Shown: piece by piece, positions 8,400-18,474 of the stretch
Numbering within the stretch: the first letter of the stretch is position 1
How the letters are laid out: every line of letters begins with the position of its first letter
NCBI GenBank assembly: GCA_900155495.1
Contig: FTLJ01000935.1
Span: 1-23,336 of the forward strand
DNA length: 23,336 nucleotides
Source of the DNA: Porogramme epimiltina
Taxonomy: Eukaryota; Basidiomycota; Agaricomycetes; Polyporales; Polyporaceae
Direction: 5' to 3'
Made by a program: the position numbers and the translations under genes
Notes under the pieces: model-generated
What the model was told of the DNA's origin: nothing
Databases searched by the model: none
The model's input: the letters and a program-made list of their open reading frames with translations, nothing else

Positions 8400-9850
8400 C
8401 AACCTTTGAGCGACGCCCTGGCGCCTCACGCCCTCCTGGTGCATCGTTTCCTGGCCACCATGGCTGGAATGACAGCAGGATTGGCTGCAGCGACACAATG
8501 CCCTCCTTGAGGAACACATGTATGCGCTGGCAGCAGGGTATCGGAGCCCCAAATGGAAGTCTTGACCCTGTAGGTGGGTGGTGGCTAGTGTTTGGAGTGA
8601 CCATTCCGCCACCTATGTGAACTCACAGGCGGGTCAGCGCCCCGACTCCCTCGAACACGGGGGTCTATGCACCGGTTTGAGACGACCCAATGCAAGACAG
8701 GGTCCCAGTGGTGCAAGCACAGTTCACTAGCACCCCCTTGTCAGCATGGGCAGGGCGCATGCTCGATCTATTCCCGTGGGTGATAGGCAATCGGTGTAGG
8801 CGCCCTGTGGGAACCCTTGGATGATGCTCATTTACTGGAGGTCAGGGAGCGTTACAGGGCTTCATCCTCTCCACCCCTGCAAGGAAAAATGAGCAAAAGT
8901 CATCACAGTTTACGCGAGTTCAATGGCTCACTCTGTGCATGAAATACGAGTCCCATAAACGCGAGCATCTGCGGCAGGACGTGGCATCAGCGTCAGCATC
9001 CGAAGCCATAAGACTTGACACCACCAGTGTACGCACCGCTCTGGACGCCCTCTATGTCAGTCTTCATCACTCTCCCAAGAGATGCCAGGCCGTTCTGCAA
9101 TGCTCCCGTGCTGGCAGCGTCCCATCAGTACCTTAGGGTAGTGGTCAGTGCACCTGATCCTACACCACCCTGTAGGTTGCAAAGACACCAGCAACAAACC
9201 ACCACTCACCCAGATGCTGCAGAAAGTCCCCAATGCGAAGGCCAGATAACCTAGTGCACTGACCCTCGCGCCTGAGTGTCGAGGTTGGGTAATTTGAGGA
9301 ACATGAGCCTGTGTGTTTCCTGGGGAGTATAGTTGAGAGGGCCAGGCGCCACCGAGGGTGCCTGGAACCCACCCAGGAAATACATGGTGGCCCTAATATG
9401 AGCCCTAGATGTCATGGCGCATTTGTTGGGATGCCTGAAAGTGGAGGAAGAGGGATTTGAGGAGGTAGATTCCATATGCCACCTAGAGAACCTGACTGAG
9501 CATGTCAGGTGTCACCATGGAGGCATGAGGGTAGACAATTGTGTATTTGAAGGAATAATGCAGGTGGGAGCAAATATGGTGTTCTTTAAGGTAGGCAGCC
9601 CATAGGGGTGGGGGTTGAAGGGGAGGGCGAGGGCGATAAACGGCCATCAGTGCGGAAGCGCCCATGCTGGAGGGGCCTCGCTCCCAGCTGATGAATGCAT
9701 TTTCCAGCTTGGCTCACGCTCCAGCTGAGGTGGTTGAAGGTCTAAGCACTTCATAAATGTATCACACTTTCGCAGAGCTGAACCCGCCCCCCTAATAGCC
9801 CTTCTCTTGCACCCAGGTGTTGGGCGCCCAAACCTTCGAAGCGCCATGCA
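8400..9850. other. 1.45 kb with no recognisable gene
   Basis: Only short open frames without protein-like patterns are seen on either strand. There is an 11-bp inverted pair, GGTCAGTGCAC (9143-9153) and GTGCACTGACC (9253-9263), and a TATA-like ATAAATG near 9750. It may be the decayed interior of a transposable element, but no transposase motif or terminal repeat could be shown. Confidence 0.35.
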
Positions 9851-9851
9851 T

Positions 9852-9884
9852 TTAAGGCTGCGCATCACCTCCGCGCAGCCTTAA
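9852..9884. repeat. Perfect 12-bp inverted repeat with 9-nt loop
   Basis: TTAAGGCTGCGC at 9852-9863 and GCGCAGCCTTAA at 9873-9884 are exact complements. The stem lies about 65 nt before the first of three repeated promoter-like units. It could mark an element boundary or form an RNA stem; there is no T-run that would suggest a terminator. Confidence 0.7.
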
Positions 9885-9947
9885 CAACGCACCACCACCT
9901 GCTCTCCAACCTTCAATTGTGCGGCCATCGTACAGTTTGGAGGCAGC

Positions 9948-10564
9948 TTACTCCCCTGTAAGTTGTTTGGTTTATGCACTTCTCGTGCCTCGTAACGTTG
10001 CTTCACCGTGGCCGCTGACGGAGCCACTCTTGGCACTATAAGTGGGCGACGGTGGTGCGGCGGGGCGGGGGCTCCCATCTCTCTTTGGCTTGGCTGACTC
10101 GTCGACTACTGCTTTCAATTTTAGGGACTCATTTCGGCCTAGCTGGCTACCCTTGTAAGCCTTTAGCTTGCGGCCTGCTCGCGCCTCGCTATCCTGTATC
10201 GCCGTTGCCGCTGGCTGAGTCACTCCTGGCACTATGAGTGGGCGACGGCGCTGCCAAGGGGCGGGGGGCAGGGGGCCAGGGGGGCAGATGCGCAAGCTGC
10301 CGTTACCTGACCTTGGTTTGGCTGATCTGCTGCCTCGTGTCCATGCAGCTTCTTCAGCGTCTTTGTGGACGGTGCACGGACCCAACTACCTAGCTTGGTA
10401 AGTGGTTTACTTTGCGCCCTGCGTGGGCCTCGTCTCGCTGCACGTCCGTCGCCGCTGGCTGAGTCACTCCTGGCACTATAAGTGGGCGACCGCGTGGTGG
10501 CGGGGTGCGAGTCACCTACCCCAGGCCACGTTTGCTGACTCCCTTGTTCTTTAAAGCATCACTT
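9948..10564 (+). promoter_or_regulatory. Three degenerate tandem units upstream of the dioxygenase gene, promoter-like
   Basis: A 40-nt core is repeated at 10011-10050, 10207-10246 and 10451-10490, about 196 and 244 nt apart. Copy 3 reads GCCGCTGGCTGAGTCACTCC followed by TGGCACTATAAGTGGGCGAC. Copies 2 and 3 contain a perfect TGAGTCA (10216-10222, 10460-10466), the AP-1/Gcn4-type bZIP site; copy 1 has lost it. Copies 1 and 3 have a TATA-like CTATAAG, copy 2 CTATGAG. Each unit also starts with GTAAG followed about 25-35 nt later by GCCTCG, similar to the start of the gene's own intron 1 (GTGCGT...GCCTCG). I infer repeated duplication of the promoter and 5' end of this gene; transcription start sites cannot be seen. 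Confidence 0.65.
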
Positions 10565-12422
10565 ATGCCTCCGGAGGTGCGTAGCTTCACGCCTCGTGGG
10601 TGTCGACCACGGGACTGATCGGCCTGTTGCCCTCAGACGCGCTCAGGGAGGAAGTTCCCTCACCGCACCATCCACGTCGAAATAGACGTCGCCGATGCTC
10701 TCATGGAAGTCCTAGAACTCGATGAGGTTGAGGAGGAGATGGAATTGGATCCTCTTCCTAGGGCGGGGGCAGGGGGCGGTCCCTACGGACTGGCGGTGGA
10801 ACCTCCGGTTCTCCCGTTCCCAACTTCCTTCGAAGACCTCTTCGATGGGCCCCTCAGCCCTGTTCCTTCCCGGTCCTCGTCCCCGGTCCCCTCCATGGAA
10901 GACGTATTCGATGGACCCCTTAGCCCTGTTCCTTCCCGGTGCCCGTCACCGATGCGCCCGGCGTCACCCGTACTTCCCCGGAATGCGGCTTTGCCAAAGG
11001 CGTCACCCCGCGCCCCTCCTTCCGCCGCCTCGTTTCCCCCGCCCGCTGGCTCATCCGCCTCGCCCGAGGTCGGGGCCAATGCTGGCTCGTCAGTCGGGCC
11101 GTCCCAGGCCGCCCACACGCAGCCACGCAAGAAGCGGCGCAAGGCGGAGTACGACAAGGCAAAGAGGCAGGAGAAGAGGAAACAGGAGAGGAACTCCGTG
11201 TGGGCTGGTAGGATCAAGTTGTGCATGCCGGATATTCTGGAGAAAACAAAAGTTATGGAAACCGACATCTCTGCGAAGAAGCTGCCGATTGCGAACGGCG
11301 GTTACGTCGGCAAGCGGGACCCCTCCCTCAAGGATGAGGCGGAATGGACTTTGGACAGGTGCCGTGACGAGGGCATCCCCATCCAGGCATGGGATGGCAA
11401 GTAAGTGGCCGAGTATCTTTATGTGTCGCCTTGCTCACGAAGATGCATAGGACCCCCATGGTGCTCGTTGATAAGGAGGGCCGCATAATTGCGCTCTTCG
11501 GTGCTCGACCGGATGACAAAGACTACGAGGACCTCATATTGAAGGTCTCAAACGTCATCGAGAGTGCCCGGAGGCGTTGCAAGTTCGCGGATAGCCGGCT
11601 AAACCACCGCCGTGGCAGCCATGCGGCGTTATCCAAGGGGGCATCCCACGGTGGTGGCTCCAAGGTAAGCTTACTGCGGTCCTCATGGCAAATAGCACCT
11701 CATCGTCTGCTACCAGGAGCCAGGCATAGTCCGGAATAACGCTCACAATGCGCGCATTCTGGACGAGCTGTGCCGGGATCCCTCGATCGTGCGGATAGCG
11801 GGAATGGGAAGCAGTGAGTTCCTACCCTCGTCCCTTGCCTTCATCGATCTCAGGAGCCGGTGCAGGCATGCTGGCAACGTTTGCGCCAAAGATTTACGCC
11901 GACACGCACCACAAGCTGGAACGCGTGTTTAAGCACCACAATTTCCCTCTTAATTTTTCGGGCAGCATCTACCCCGCAGTGACGTTCAACTTCGGTCCTC
12001 GCACTGTTTGCGTCCCCCACCTCGATGCTGCAAATGCTCCTATCAATTGGTGCCACATCTCGGCGTACGGTCGCTTCGACTCCAAGCTCGGCGGTCATAT
12101 CCTTCTGCTCAAACCCCGCATGGCGGTTGAGTTCCCGGCTGGGTCACACGTCCTTATCCCCTCGGCTCTCTTTCCCCACGCAAATATCGCCATCCAGCCA
12201 GGCGAGATGCGCCAGTCCTTTACGCAATACTGCGCCGGCGGCCTCCTCCGATGGGCTGACTGTGGGTTCCGGACGGTGAAGAGACTCGCTGAAGAGGACC
12301 CTGCCACTCATGCGAAGTACGTTGCGGGGCTGCGCGAGAGAACATTGGCTTGCGTCGACCTGTTCTCCACCCTGGAGAGCCTCAACGCTGATCGGGTGGC
12401 CCTGGTGCAAGGGCAGCTTTAG
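10565..12422 (+). CDS. TET/JBP-like 2-oxoglutarate/Fe(II) dioxygenase, five exons, 550 aa, intact
   Basis: Exons: 10565-10576 (MPPE), 10637-11400, 11451-11664, 11717-11813, 11857-12422. Introns are 60, 50, 52 and 43 nt, all GT...AG, and the coding sum is 1653 nt with no internal stop. The tiny first exon gives MPPETRSGRKF, a start pattern I associate with related basidiomycete genes. Residues 70-113 hold two copies of a 22-residue Pro/Ser unit; residues 167-189 are strongly basic (PRKKRRKAEYDKAKRQEKRK), likely nuclear or DNA-contacting. The C-terminal domain has the expected double-stranded beta-helix signature: H417-x-D419 (CVPHLDAAN), distal H470 (ALFPHANI) and R481 (RQSFTQY), the Fe(II) and 2-oxoglutarate ligands. 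This matches the expanded fungal TET/JBP families, proposed to oxidise 5-methylcytosine or a related base and often associated with DNA transposons. Substrate is not known from sequence. The last acceptor (11856) was chosen because it keeps the frame. Confidence 0.75.
10832..10963 (+). repeat. 66-bp tandem duplication inside the dioxygenase exon 2
   Basis: GAAGACCTCTTCGATGGGCC at 10832 and GAAGACGTATTCGATGGACC at 10898 start two 66-nt units encoding 22 residues each, sharing FDGPLSPVPSR. The period is in frame. The SP-rich units look like disordered, possibly phosphorylated linkers. Confidence 0.7.
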
Positions 12423-13063
12423 GTTATGGTGCTCGTGGAGATCGGTAGTTCTTGGCTTTCTTGTGGATATGAGCAACTGTGTGGATGTGATCTCGTACTC
12501 GGACTTGGTCATAGGCGTCGTTAATGTCATAGTTACTCCAATACATATGCGTGCATTGAGCAGATTCGTCATGGTAGTCTCACATCGCCCTCTGTGGCTT
12601 CAACTCCTTCCCCAAGTTCTTACTCTACATGGTGCTCGGCCTCACAGTATACCATTAGATACCAACACCAACATCGCCCCACTGAAATTATCGGCTGCCT
12701 CGGACTTGAACGACGATCCACCAACACAGGTGGGGGTGGAACCCACCAAACCCCCCCAACCCGTGTGCCCTTACCCACTCACAGGGGGCTGCAACCCGTG
12801 CACCGGTGGGGGTACTGTCTAATCTGATGGTCAATAAGGCTGTGCTCATCGGCAGTGAACACTGTAATAGCTACAGCCTACTACTGTGCAGCACGCCTCC
12901 TCGCCCCTCCGCCTCTCGGGTGCCCTTCTCCTCTTCCTCACACATGTTACCTGGTCCCTCCACCGTCCACCTCCCCAGTCCATTCAAGAAGTGGTCGACA
13001 GCGTCCTCCCGTCAAGGGGCCTCCGGCACACGCCATTGTGGTGAGTACAGCGCTGCCGCCCTC
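12423..13063. other. Interval between the dioxygenase gene and the MOT1 remnant
   Basis: It includes the 3' flank of the dioxygenase gene. No protein-like frame is seen. Bases 12690-12830 are rich in short G/C runs. On the minus strand a B-box-like CGTTCAAGTCC occurs at about 12705-12715, without a convincing A box at the right spacing, so a pol III element is possible but unproven. Confidence 0.35.
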
Positions 13064-15580
13064 TCCTCAATTCCCTCCAGCAACGAACAGTACCACCTTG
13101 ATGAGCGATTCGAACGTGTTTGTTACCATCGCGAGGATGTCGTCGTCGGGGCCGCTCATGCGCACAAGCACAGGGAAGCCCATGAAGATGATGTACGGGA
13201 GTGCTTTGATGTCGAGTTTCTGCACGATATCTGGGAAGCAAAGTTAGACGGCCGGATGCAAGATTTCTTTACAAACACCACTCACGGTAGATGAGCTCGA
13301 TGGTGCTCTGCCGGTTCACCAGGGCGGCGGAGTCCCCGAGGTACGGCACGACCTTCTCGATCATGCCAGTGCATCGTGTCGCCAATGAACATATCGCGGA
13401 TGGTCGCGAAGCAGCGCGCCGCGGACTGGTGCACGATCTCGAAACAGCTCCGGAGCGCGAGGACGACGTGCGGGAAGAGCTCCCGGCAGTCGTGTGAGAG
13501 GTCCTCGTGGGACGTTGAGACGAGCACGCTGAGCGAGCCGATCCCATCCTGCTCGTACCACTTCTCGATCTGCCTGTCCGTCTTTTTCACGACGTCTGTG
13601 CACGGAGCGTGAGCACAAGGAGCGCCCCCCATCGAGATATGAGCGAACGGCGAACGCGCCAGTGGCGCACGCGCTGAGCAGCCCGCCCGTCATTGCCTGC
13701 CACATCCTCGGGGCGGACTCGAGCAGCGTCGGCCCGAACTTGACGGACAGCTTGTCGAGCGCGAGCGGTGCACCGCGGCGGAAGAGGCGCGCCTTCGCCA
13801 GGTCCTCGAGTTACTTCGCGTCTTCACCGTTGGGCGCGGCGCCCGGGGAGGACTTCGCCAACGAGAGCACGCCGTTGAGCGCCTTGCGGCGGAACGTGAA
13901 CGTCAGTGCCTGCTCGACGTCCTGGTAGAGGAAGGTGTAGAGGTTTCTAACGATCTTGTCTGATGGCTGTGAGATATCGTGCCGCACACAGAACTCGGCG
14001 AACGCCGCGGCGGCGGCGGCGGCGGCAGGGTGTGTCTGGAGGGAGAGATTCTCCTCGTTCTGTAAACGGGTCAGTATAAGCACGGTCCCTGGGCCGAGGC
14101 AACATGGTGCTTACCTTGATGCTGTTCATGATGTCCTTGACGATCGGGCAAAGTTTGTCCGGCGTGCCCCTGAACACGACGAACGCCGCGGTGAAGGCCG
14201 CAGCAACACACATCGTACTGTGCCTTGACCTCGATGAACATGTCAATGCTCCCCGAGCCGCTTGTACTTGATGATAGCGATTCCGCACTTCTTCGTGCGC
14301 CCCAGGCTTTCCTTGAGCTGGCCGAACATCGCGCCGCTTGCGCGATGGCGATCGTGAAGCAGTGCTCGCGTGTGCCCGCCACGTCGATCTCCGTTCCGAG
14401 CGTGGAGCTTGAGCTTGCAGTTGCCGGCCGTACGCGAACGACTACATCAGGTTGTAGCATTCACCGTGAATGCGCGCGAGGGCGAGCGCCATCTCGTGCT
14501 ACGACGAGGACAGCTCCGCCTGCAGCCACGCGAGCGTCTTCGTCGCGAGCTCAGCGGCGAGCGAGATGCCTCTATGAGGAGCGGCACGCCCGCCGGCAAG
14601 CGTCCGCCGTACTCGTGCGCCCAGCACTCGGAGATGATCGCCGCGAGGAACTTTTGGAGCATGCTCGTCGAGCCGATGTAGTGCACGAGGATCGGACGGG
14701 AGGTGTCGTCCACAGAACGCGCCTTTTCCTGTGGCGTTGTTAGATCTTCTCTCCTGGTGGAACGCGGACGCCGGAGAGCACTTACGTCGCTCAGCCAAAA
14801 GGCGATGATGTATGCTAATGCCGACGAGGAGGCAAGTCGCGCTTGGATGATGACTTCTACAGGCACGAATGATAGATCTTGCGTGAGCATATTCTTGTCC
14901 ACGTTGTGCTGCTCAGATGGACCACCATTCTCTGCGCCTAGGGTCGCATCGTAGAACGTGGAATAATCCAGAGGGAGCCCGAGGGGTGTCATCAGCACCG
15001 CATACCACTCCAGCAGGACCTGCTGCGTGACGGTAGCCTCCATACACCCCTCTGTTGGGCTCATGGTAGAGAGAGCGTCCTTCCAGATGGCCAGGGTAGC
15101 CTCGTGGATGTCGCAGCGCTCCCCCACGAGCAAGTTTTGAAAGAGGAGATGGAGGAACGGCACACCCATCCACCCCCGGGGCAATGACGCCACGGACATG
15201 AACGTGTGCAGCGTCTTGGCGACTGCTAACCGCACATTTCCGATCGTGTGCGGAAGAAGGGAGACAAGATCGGTGCGAGCACAGTGATAGGATGTCTAAA
15301 AGGGGGGGTGAGTACGTATTTGCCCCACGGTTCAGGAAACGGACTTACGCTCTTGCCTCGTCGGCGATGATTTCAATGACTTGGTTGTATGCCTAAAGCT
15401 GGCCTGGAGACAATGTTAACCAAAGTTAACGTCCGCTCTACAAGACCCCGCTTACCAAACAAGCACGTCATGGCGCCGACACTGGAGCTGAGGCCGTCCT
15501 TCATGTTGCTGGGGCAGCTCCGCAGCACGGCCAGGACGCGGCTGAGCTCTTTGGGTAATCTCACCACCAAATAGGACGCG
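13064..15580 (-). pseudogene. MOT1/BTAF1-type TBP-associated factor, HEAT-repeat region only, decayed
   Basis: MOT1 is a nuclear Snf2-family ATPase that removes TBP from DNA through an N-terminal HEAT-repeat arch. On the minus strand there are LSRVLAVLRSCPSNMKDGLSSSVGAM (about 15540), VRLAVAKTLHTFM, LLEWYAVLMTPLGLPLDYSTFYD, HNVDKNMLTQDLS, TSMLQKFLAAIISECWAHEY, then DKIVRNLYTFLYQDVEQ, VEKVVPYLGD-type and YIIFMGFPVLVRMSGPDDD segments, in the family's order. Typical introns remain, for example 14060-14114 (GTAAGC...ACAG) and about 14731-14786. Defects include TAA at 13811-13813, a stop after GQL near 15410 and many frameshifts. The similarity ends at 13066 where relatives continue to the SNF2 ATPase, which is absent, as is the N-terminal part. 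A GCG-repeat at 14008-14028 gives a poly-Ala run. Confidence 0.85.
14008..14028. repeat. GCG trinucleotide repeat
   Basis: Seven GCG units lie in frame with the MOT1 remnant, giving an alanine run on the minus strand. This may be a slippage expansion. Confidence 0.8.
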
Positions 15581-15760
15581 AAAATTGGTCTTAGACACCA
15601 CCCACGCGTTGGAGGTACCTGTGTCATGGATTGAGTCGGTCGCAGATCACTTACAACACAGGAACTCACGCTTGGAATTTGTCTCGTTGATCTTCAGATT
15701 CGCATCAAAGTCAGCGTCCACCGACATGCTTCTGGAGGCAGACTCACCTCTCACCTAGCT
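15581..15760. other. Junction between MOT1 and karyopherin remnants
   Basis: A minus-strand stretch reads DADFDANLKINETNSK (about 15690-15735). It looks like real protein, but I cannot tell whether it belongs to MOT1, the karyopherin or another gene. Confidence 0.3.
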
Positions 15761-17313
15761 GTTCAACTCTATCCGCAAAGGCTATATGACCTTCTGCCTA
15801 AGAGCGGACACTAGCTTGGTATACACAGCGCACGCGACAAGCATTATATCCTGCTCGTGCTCCTCGCCCCCATTGCCCCCGTCCTCCGAGACGTCGAACC
15901 CATGGTCCAGACTCTACATGCCACAGCGACTCCTGGAACAAGTACCAGGACGCAAGCGTCATCTCGCTCTCCTCCTCGTCCGCACCGTAGTGTCTGGGCA
16001 GCGCCGTGTATGCCAGCACCGGCCGGAGGAACGTTTGCATGAGGCGTACGAAGGACGACGGACGGCAGTGGTGCAGGCAATGCGAACGGAAGTGGTGCGG
16101 GAGGCCAGGTTTGCGATGTTCTTCGCAAAGTATATCGCAGAGCGGTCACCAAGTGCCACCAGGAACATGCACAGCGAGTGCAAGACTTCGTCAACGGACG
16201 CGCCTGGAGCGGAAGAGCCTTAGGGTCAGCAAGGTGCGGACATGAGAAGGGGAACAACATACTCTGGAAACTATTGCTTGGATGCCAGCGATCTAGCCAG
16301 AGGAGGAGCGGCTCAGTCGCCGTTTTCGTCCCTGTATTATAGGAAAGCGCAGAGTTGGGCAGGAGTTCCTGAAGGGTGTCCAAAGCAGCGACGAAGGCCA
16401 TGTCACAGTAGTCGAGGGTACGTTCTACTTTTGGGGTCATGAGGGAGAGCAGGAGTGGTATAAGGGGTGTGATTTGGCTGTATCGCGGCTCAGAACCCAG
16501 AAATAGGATTGAAAAGACGACACGCACTTCGCAGAGAGAACGGACATCCATCCATCCATCTCCATTCATCCTTGCAAGGTTTTCAGCGCGTGATTAAGCT
16601 CGCTTGGTGAACGCTGCACTGATACAGTCATTGACGGCTTGGGTCACCATCGGAACAGCATCAACCAAGGTTCTTTGCATCTGGCTCCTACGGAATGCCA
16701 GTCAGGCGAGACCTGCATAGATGTGGACCCATGACGCACTTGCTTTGAGGAAGTAGATCTGCTCCCTCAATATCTTCCGATTCAATCGCTGAAAAGTCTA
16801 GCATATGTTCACGGGCCACGGCCCACGCCCATACCGGACAGTGCGTTGATGGACGAGCGCAACCCGTCGGGCTGGCAGCGAGAGCATTGTCCAGGATGGA
16901 GTTTCATTGCAAGGGTAGTAATCTGCCATTACAAATTCGGTGCTGATCGTACATGTAGGGGTAGAGGGTAGAGGGGAGGCAACGCACTGCAACGAAGAGT
17001 TTACAGAGATTTACTCGAGCCCACCCACCAGTCACTGCCCGGCCAGCTGATTCGAGGACCACGTCCCATGATCGTTCATAGAATCCTCCCGTACACTGTC
17101 CCTGTATACCACCATTGATGTTATTCACGTAAACACAGGAGATGGAACGGTTAACGCTGCTCACCAACTCCGTGAAATCTTGACCTGAAGCATGTGCTCG
17201 CCGAATAACTGCACGTTGGGGTTTATATCGCTGAGAGAAGGTAGAAAGAGACCCTAATCCCCCGGTTGACGTTGGATGTCATACAATTTGTGTTGAAGAC
17301 GCTGCGGCTGTTC
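15760..17313 (-). pseudogene. Importin-13/transportin-SR-like karyopherin, N-terminal half, decayed
   Basis: The family carries cargo through nuclear pores by HEAT repeats. Reading along the minus strand: QRLQHKLYDIQRQPGD-stop-GLFLPSLS then NPNVQLFGEHMLQVKISRSW (start of the repeats), HMLDFSAIESEDIEGADLL, MQRTLVDAVPMVTQAVNDCI, an AALDTLQELLPNSAL segment, LLLWLDRW, DEVLHSLCMFLVALGD, then LAYTALPRHYGADEEESEMT and a WYLFQESLW segment. TAG codons replace expected Trp at 17254-17256 and 15782-15784 (both TGG to TAG), and several frameshifts separate the pieces. The C-terminal half is missing. The gene lies immediately upstream of the MOT1 remnant on the same strand. Whether it is the importin-13/Kap122 or the Mtr10 branch cannot be decided by eye. 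Confidence 0.6.
16546..16564. repeat. Short ATCC microsatellite
   Basis: Four to five ATCC units lie within the intron-rich part of the karyopherin remnant. Confidence 0.7.
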
Positions 17314-18470
17314 CGAAGATAGGTGGGATTGTGGGGTATAGGTCTGCTGTATCAACTGGGGGGTACAAGGAGCCGATCAATACGGTATTCCTAAGGAGGA
17401 AGACGAGTAGGAAGTCGTTCCAAAGGACGGGATGGCAGATCAGGAGGGAACGGGAAGCGTACATACCTGAGCGGTGCGGGCTCGGAGCCACAACTTGTCA
17501 CTTGTGCAAGGATAGGAAGGAATGCAGCCATGAATGCGGAGAAAATTGCCAATATTAAGTCGCCCAGTATGTCGAAGCTGACAAACAGGAAGAAAGAGAT
17601 GGCAGACAGATGGAAGCAGGAGGGGACGAAGGAGGCGGGGACTGTAGTAGGAATTCAGGCTTGGACTTACCACCGGCTCTCCTCCTCCTTGAGTGATTAC
17701 GTAACACACTTACTGACCCTTGTTCCGCTCTCTTCGAACGGGCCATTGCGAGGCTGTCCTGGTTGTCTTCGACATGCTCCCTTCACTACTCCCACTCACG
17801 TTTTCAAAACGGTACGTGAACTTGCACGTCATGGCCATGATGGGAGGAAGAGCTGATTTTTCCTACTGTACTATCACATAAGACAGTTGAGCGCACACGA
17901 CACATTCCGACTGTTACGAAGCTGCAGTGCCCACGAAATTGTATCATACAGCCCGTCGCGTAACCGGAAGAGGCTTCGTCATTCAATGACAAGGCTGCCA
18001 CATCGCGCAATTTGTAGACAGAGTAACACCTCGGCGCCGCTAGGAGTGAACGCTCCAGGGTACTGCTCACCAACGTGCGGACACTGACCCCTCTTCATGC
18101 TGTAGACTCTTCGTGCTACATGGCATACTACCCGGCGACAGCTCCATGCTCCTTTAAGAAAAAACAGGTCAGCGCCGACTGCGCCTGCAAGATGATGACA
18201 CAGGCGGGGCGGAGTGCACGGAGGTTTGACATGTGCGATACGGTATGCCATCCTTCTGTGTATCCTGTGAACTGTGAATGTCCGCTCACCTTGACTGCAT
18301 CTGGTTCACCATCTCGCATAACCTGCCGAAACCCTCTACATTCTGCAAGCAGCCGCCCTGCGCTCTCCATTAGCCTCTTCCTACCACGCATCCGCCTGCT
18401 CAACCCTACCTTCGTAGCCTGTCCCTAGTCCTCTTCCTACTACCCCACCTAATCCCTCCATCCCACGACA
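17314..18470. other. 1.15 kb with no recognised gene
   Basis: It may hold missing 5' exons of the karyopherin remnant, but none could be identified. A minus-strand piece at about 18305-18375 (AGRLLAECRGFRQVMRDGEP) is followed by a GTGAGC donor-like site; it looks protein-like but has no family that I recognise. Confidence 0.35.
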
Positions 18471-18474
18471 CCTC

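Noticed and set aside
9143..9263. 11-bp inverted repeat pair as transposon terminal repeats
   Set aside because: The enclosed 99 nt has no features, no flanking duplication was found, and an 11-bp match over this scale is weak evidence.
10722..11450. 242-codon frame overlapping the dioxygenase exon 2, and a 161-codon antisense frame
   Set aside because: Both are shadows of the spliced frame; only that frame joins the other exons and the HxD domain.
12640..12830. Possible pol III element on the minus strand (CGTTCAAGTCC)
   Set aside because: No convincing A box upstream at the right distance; kept only as a note in the interval description.
13066..15580. MOT1 as a functional short isoform without ATPase
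   Set aside because: Stops and many frameshifts within the HEAT region make any continuous product unlikely.
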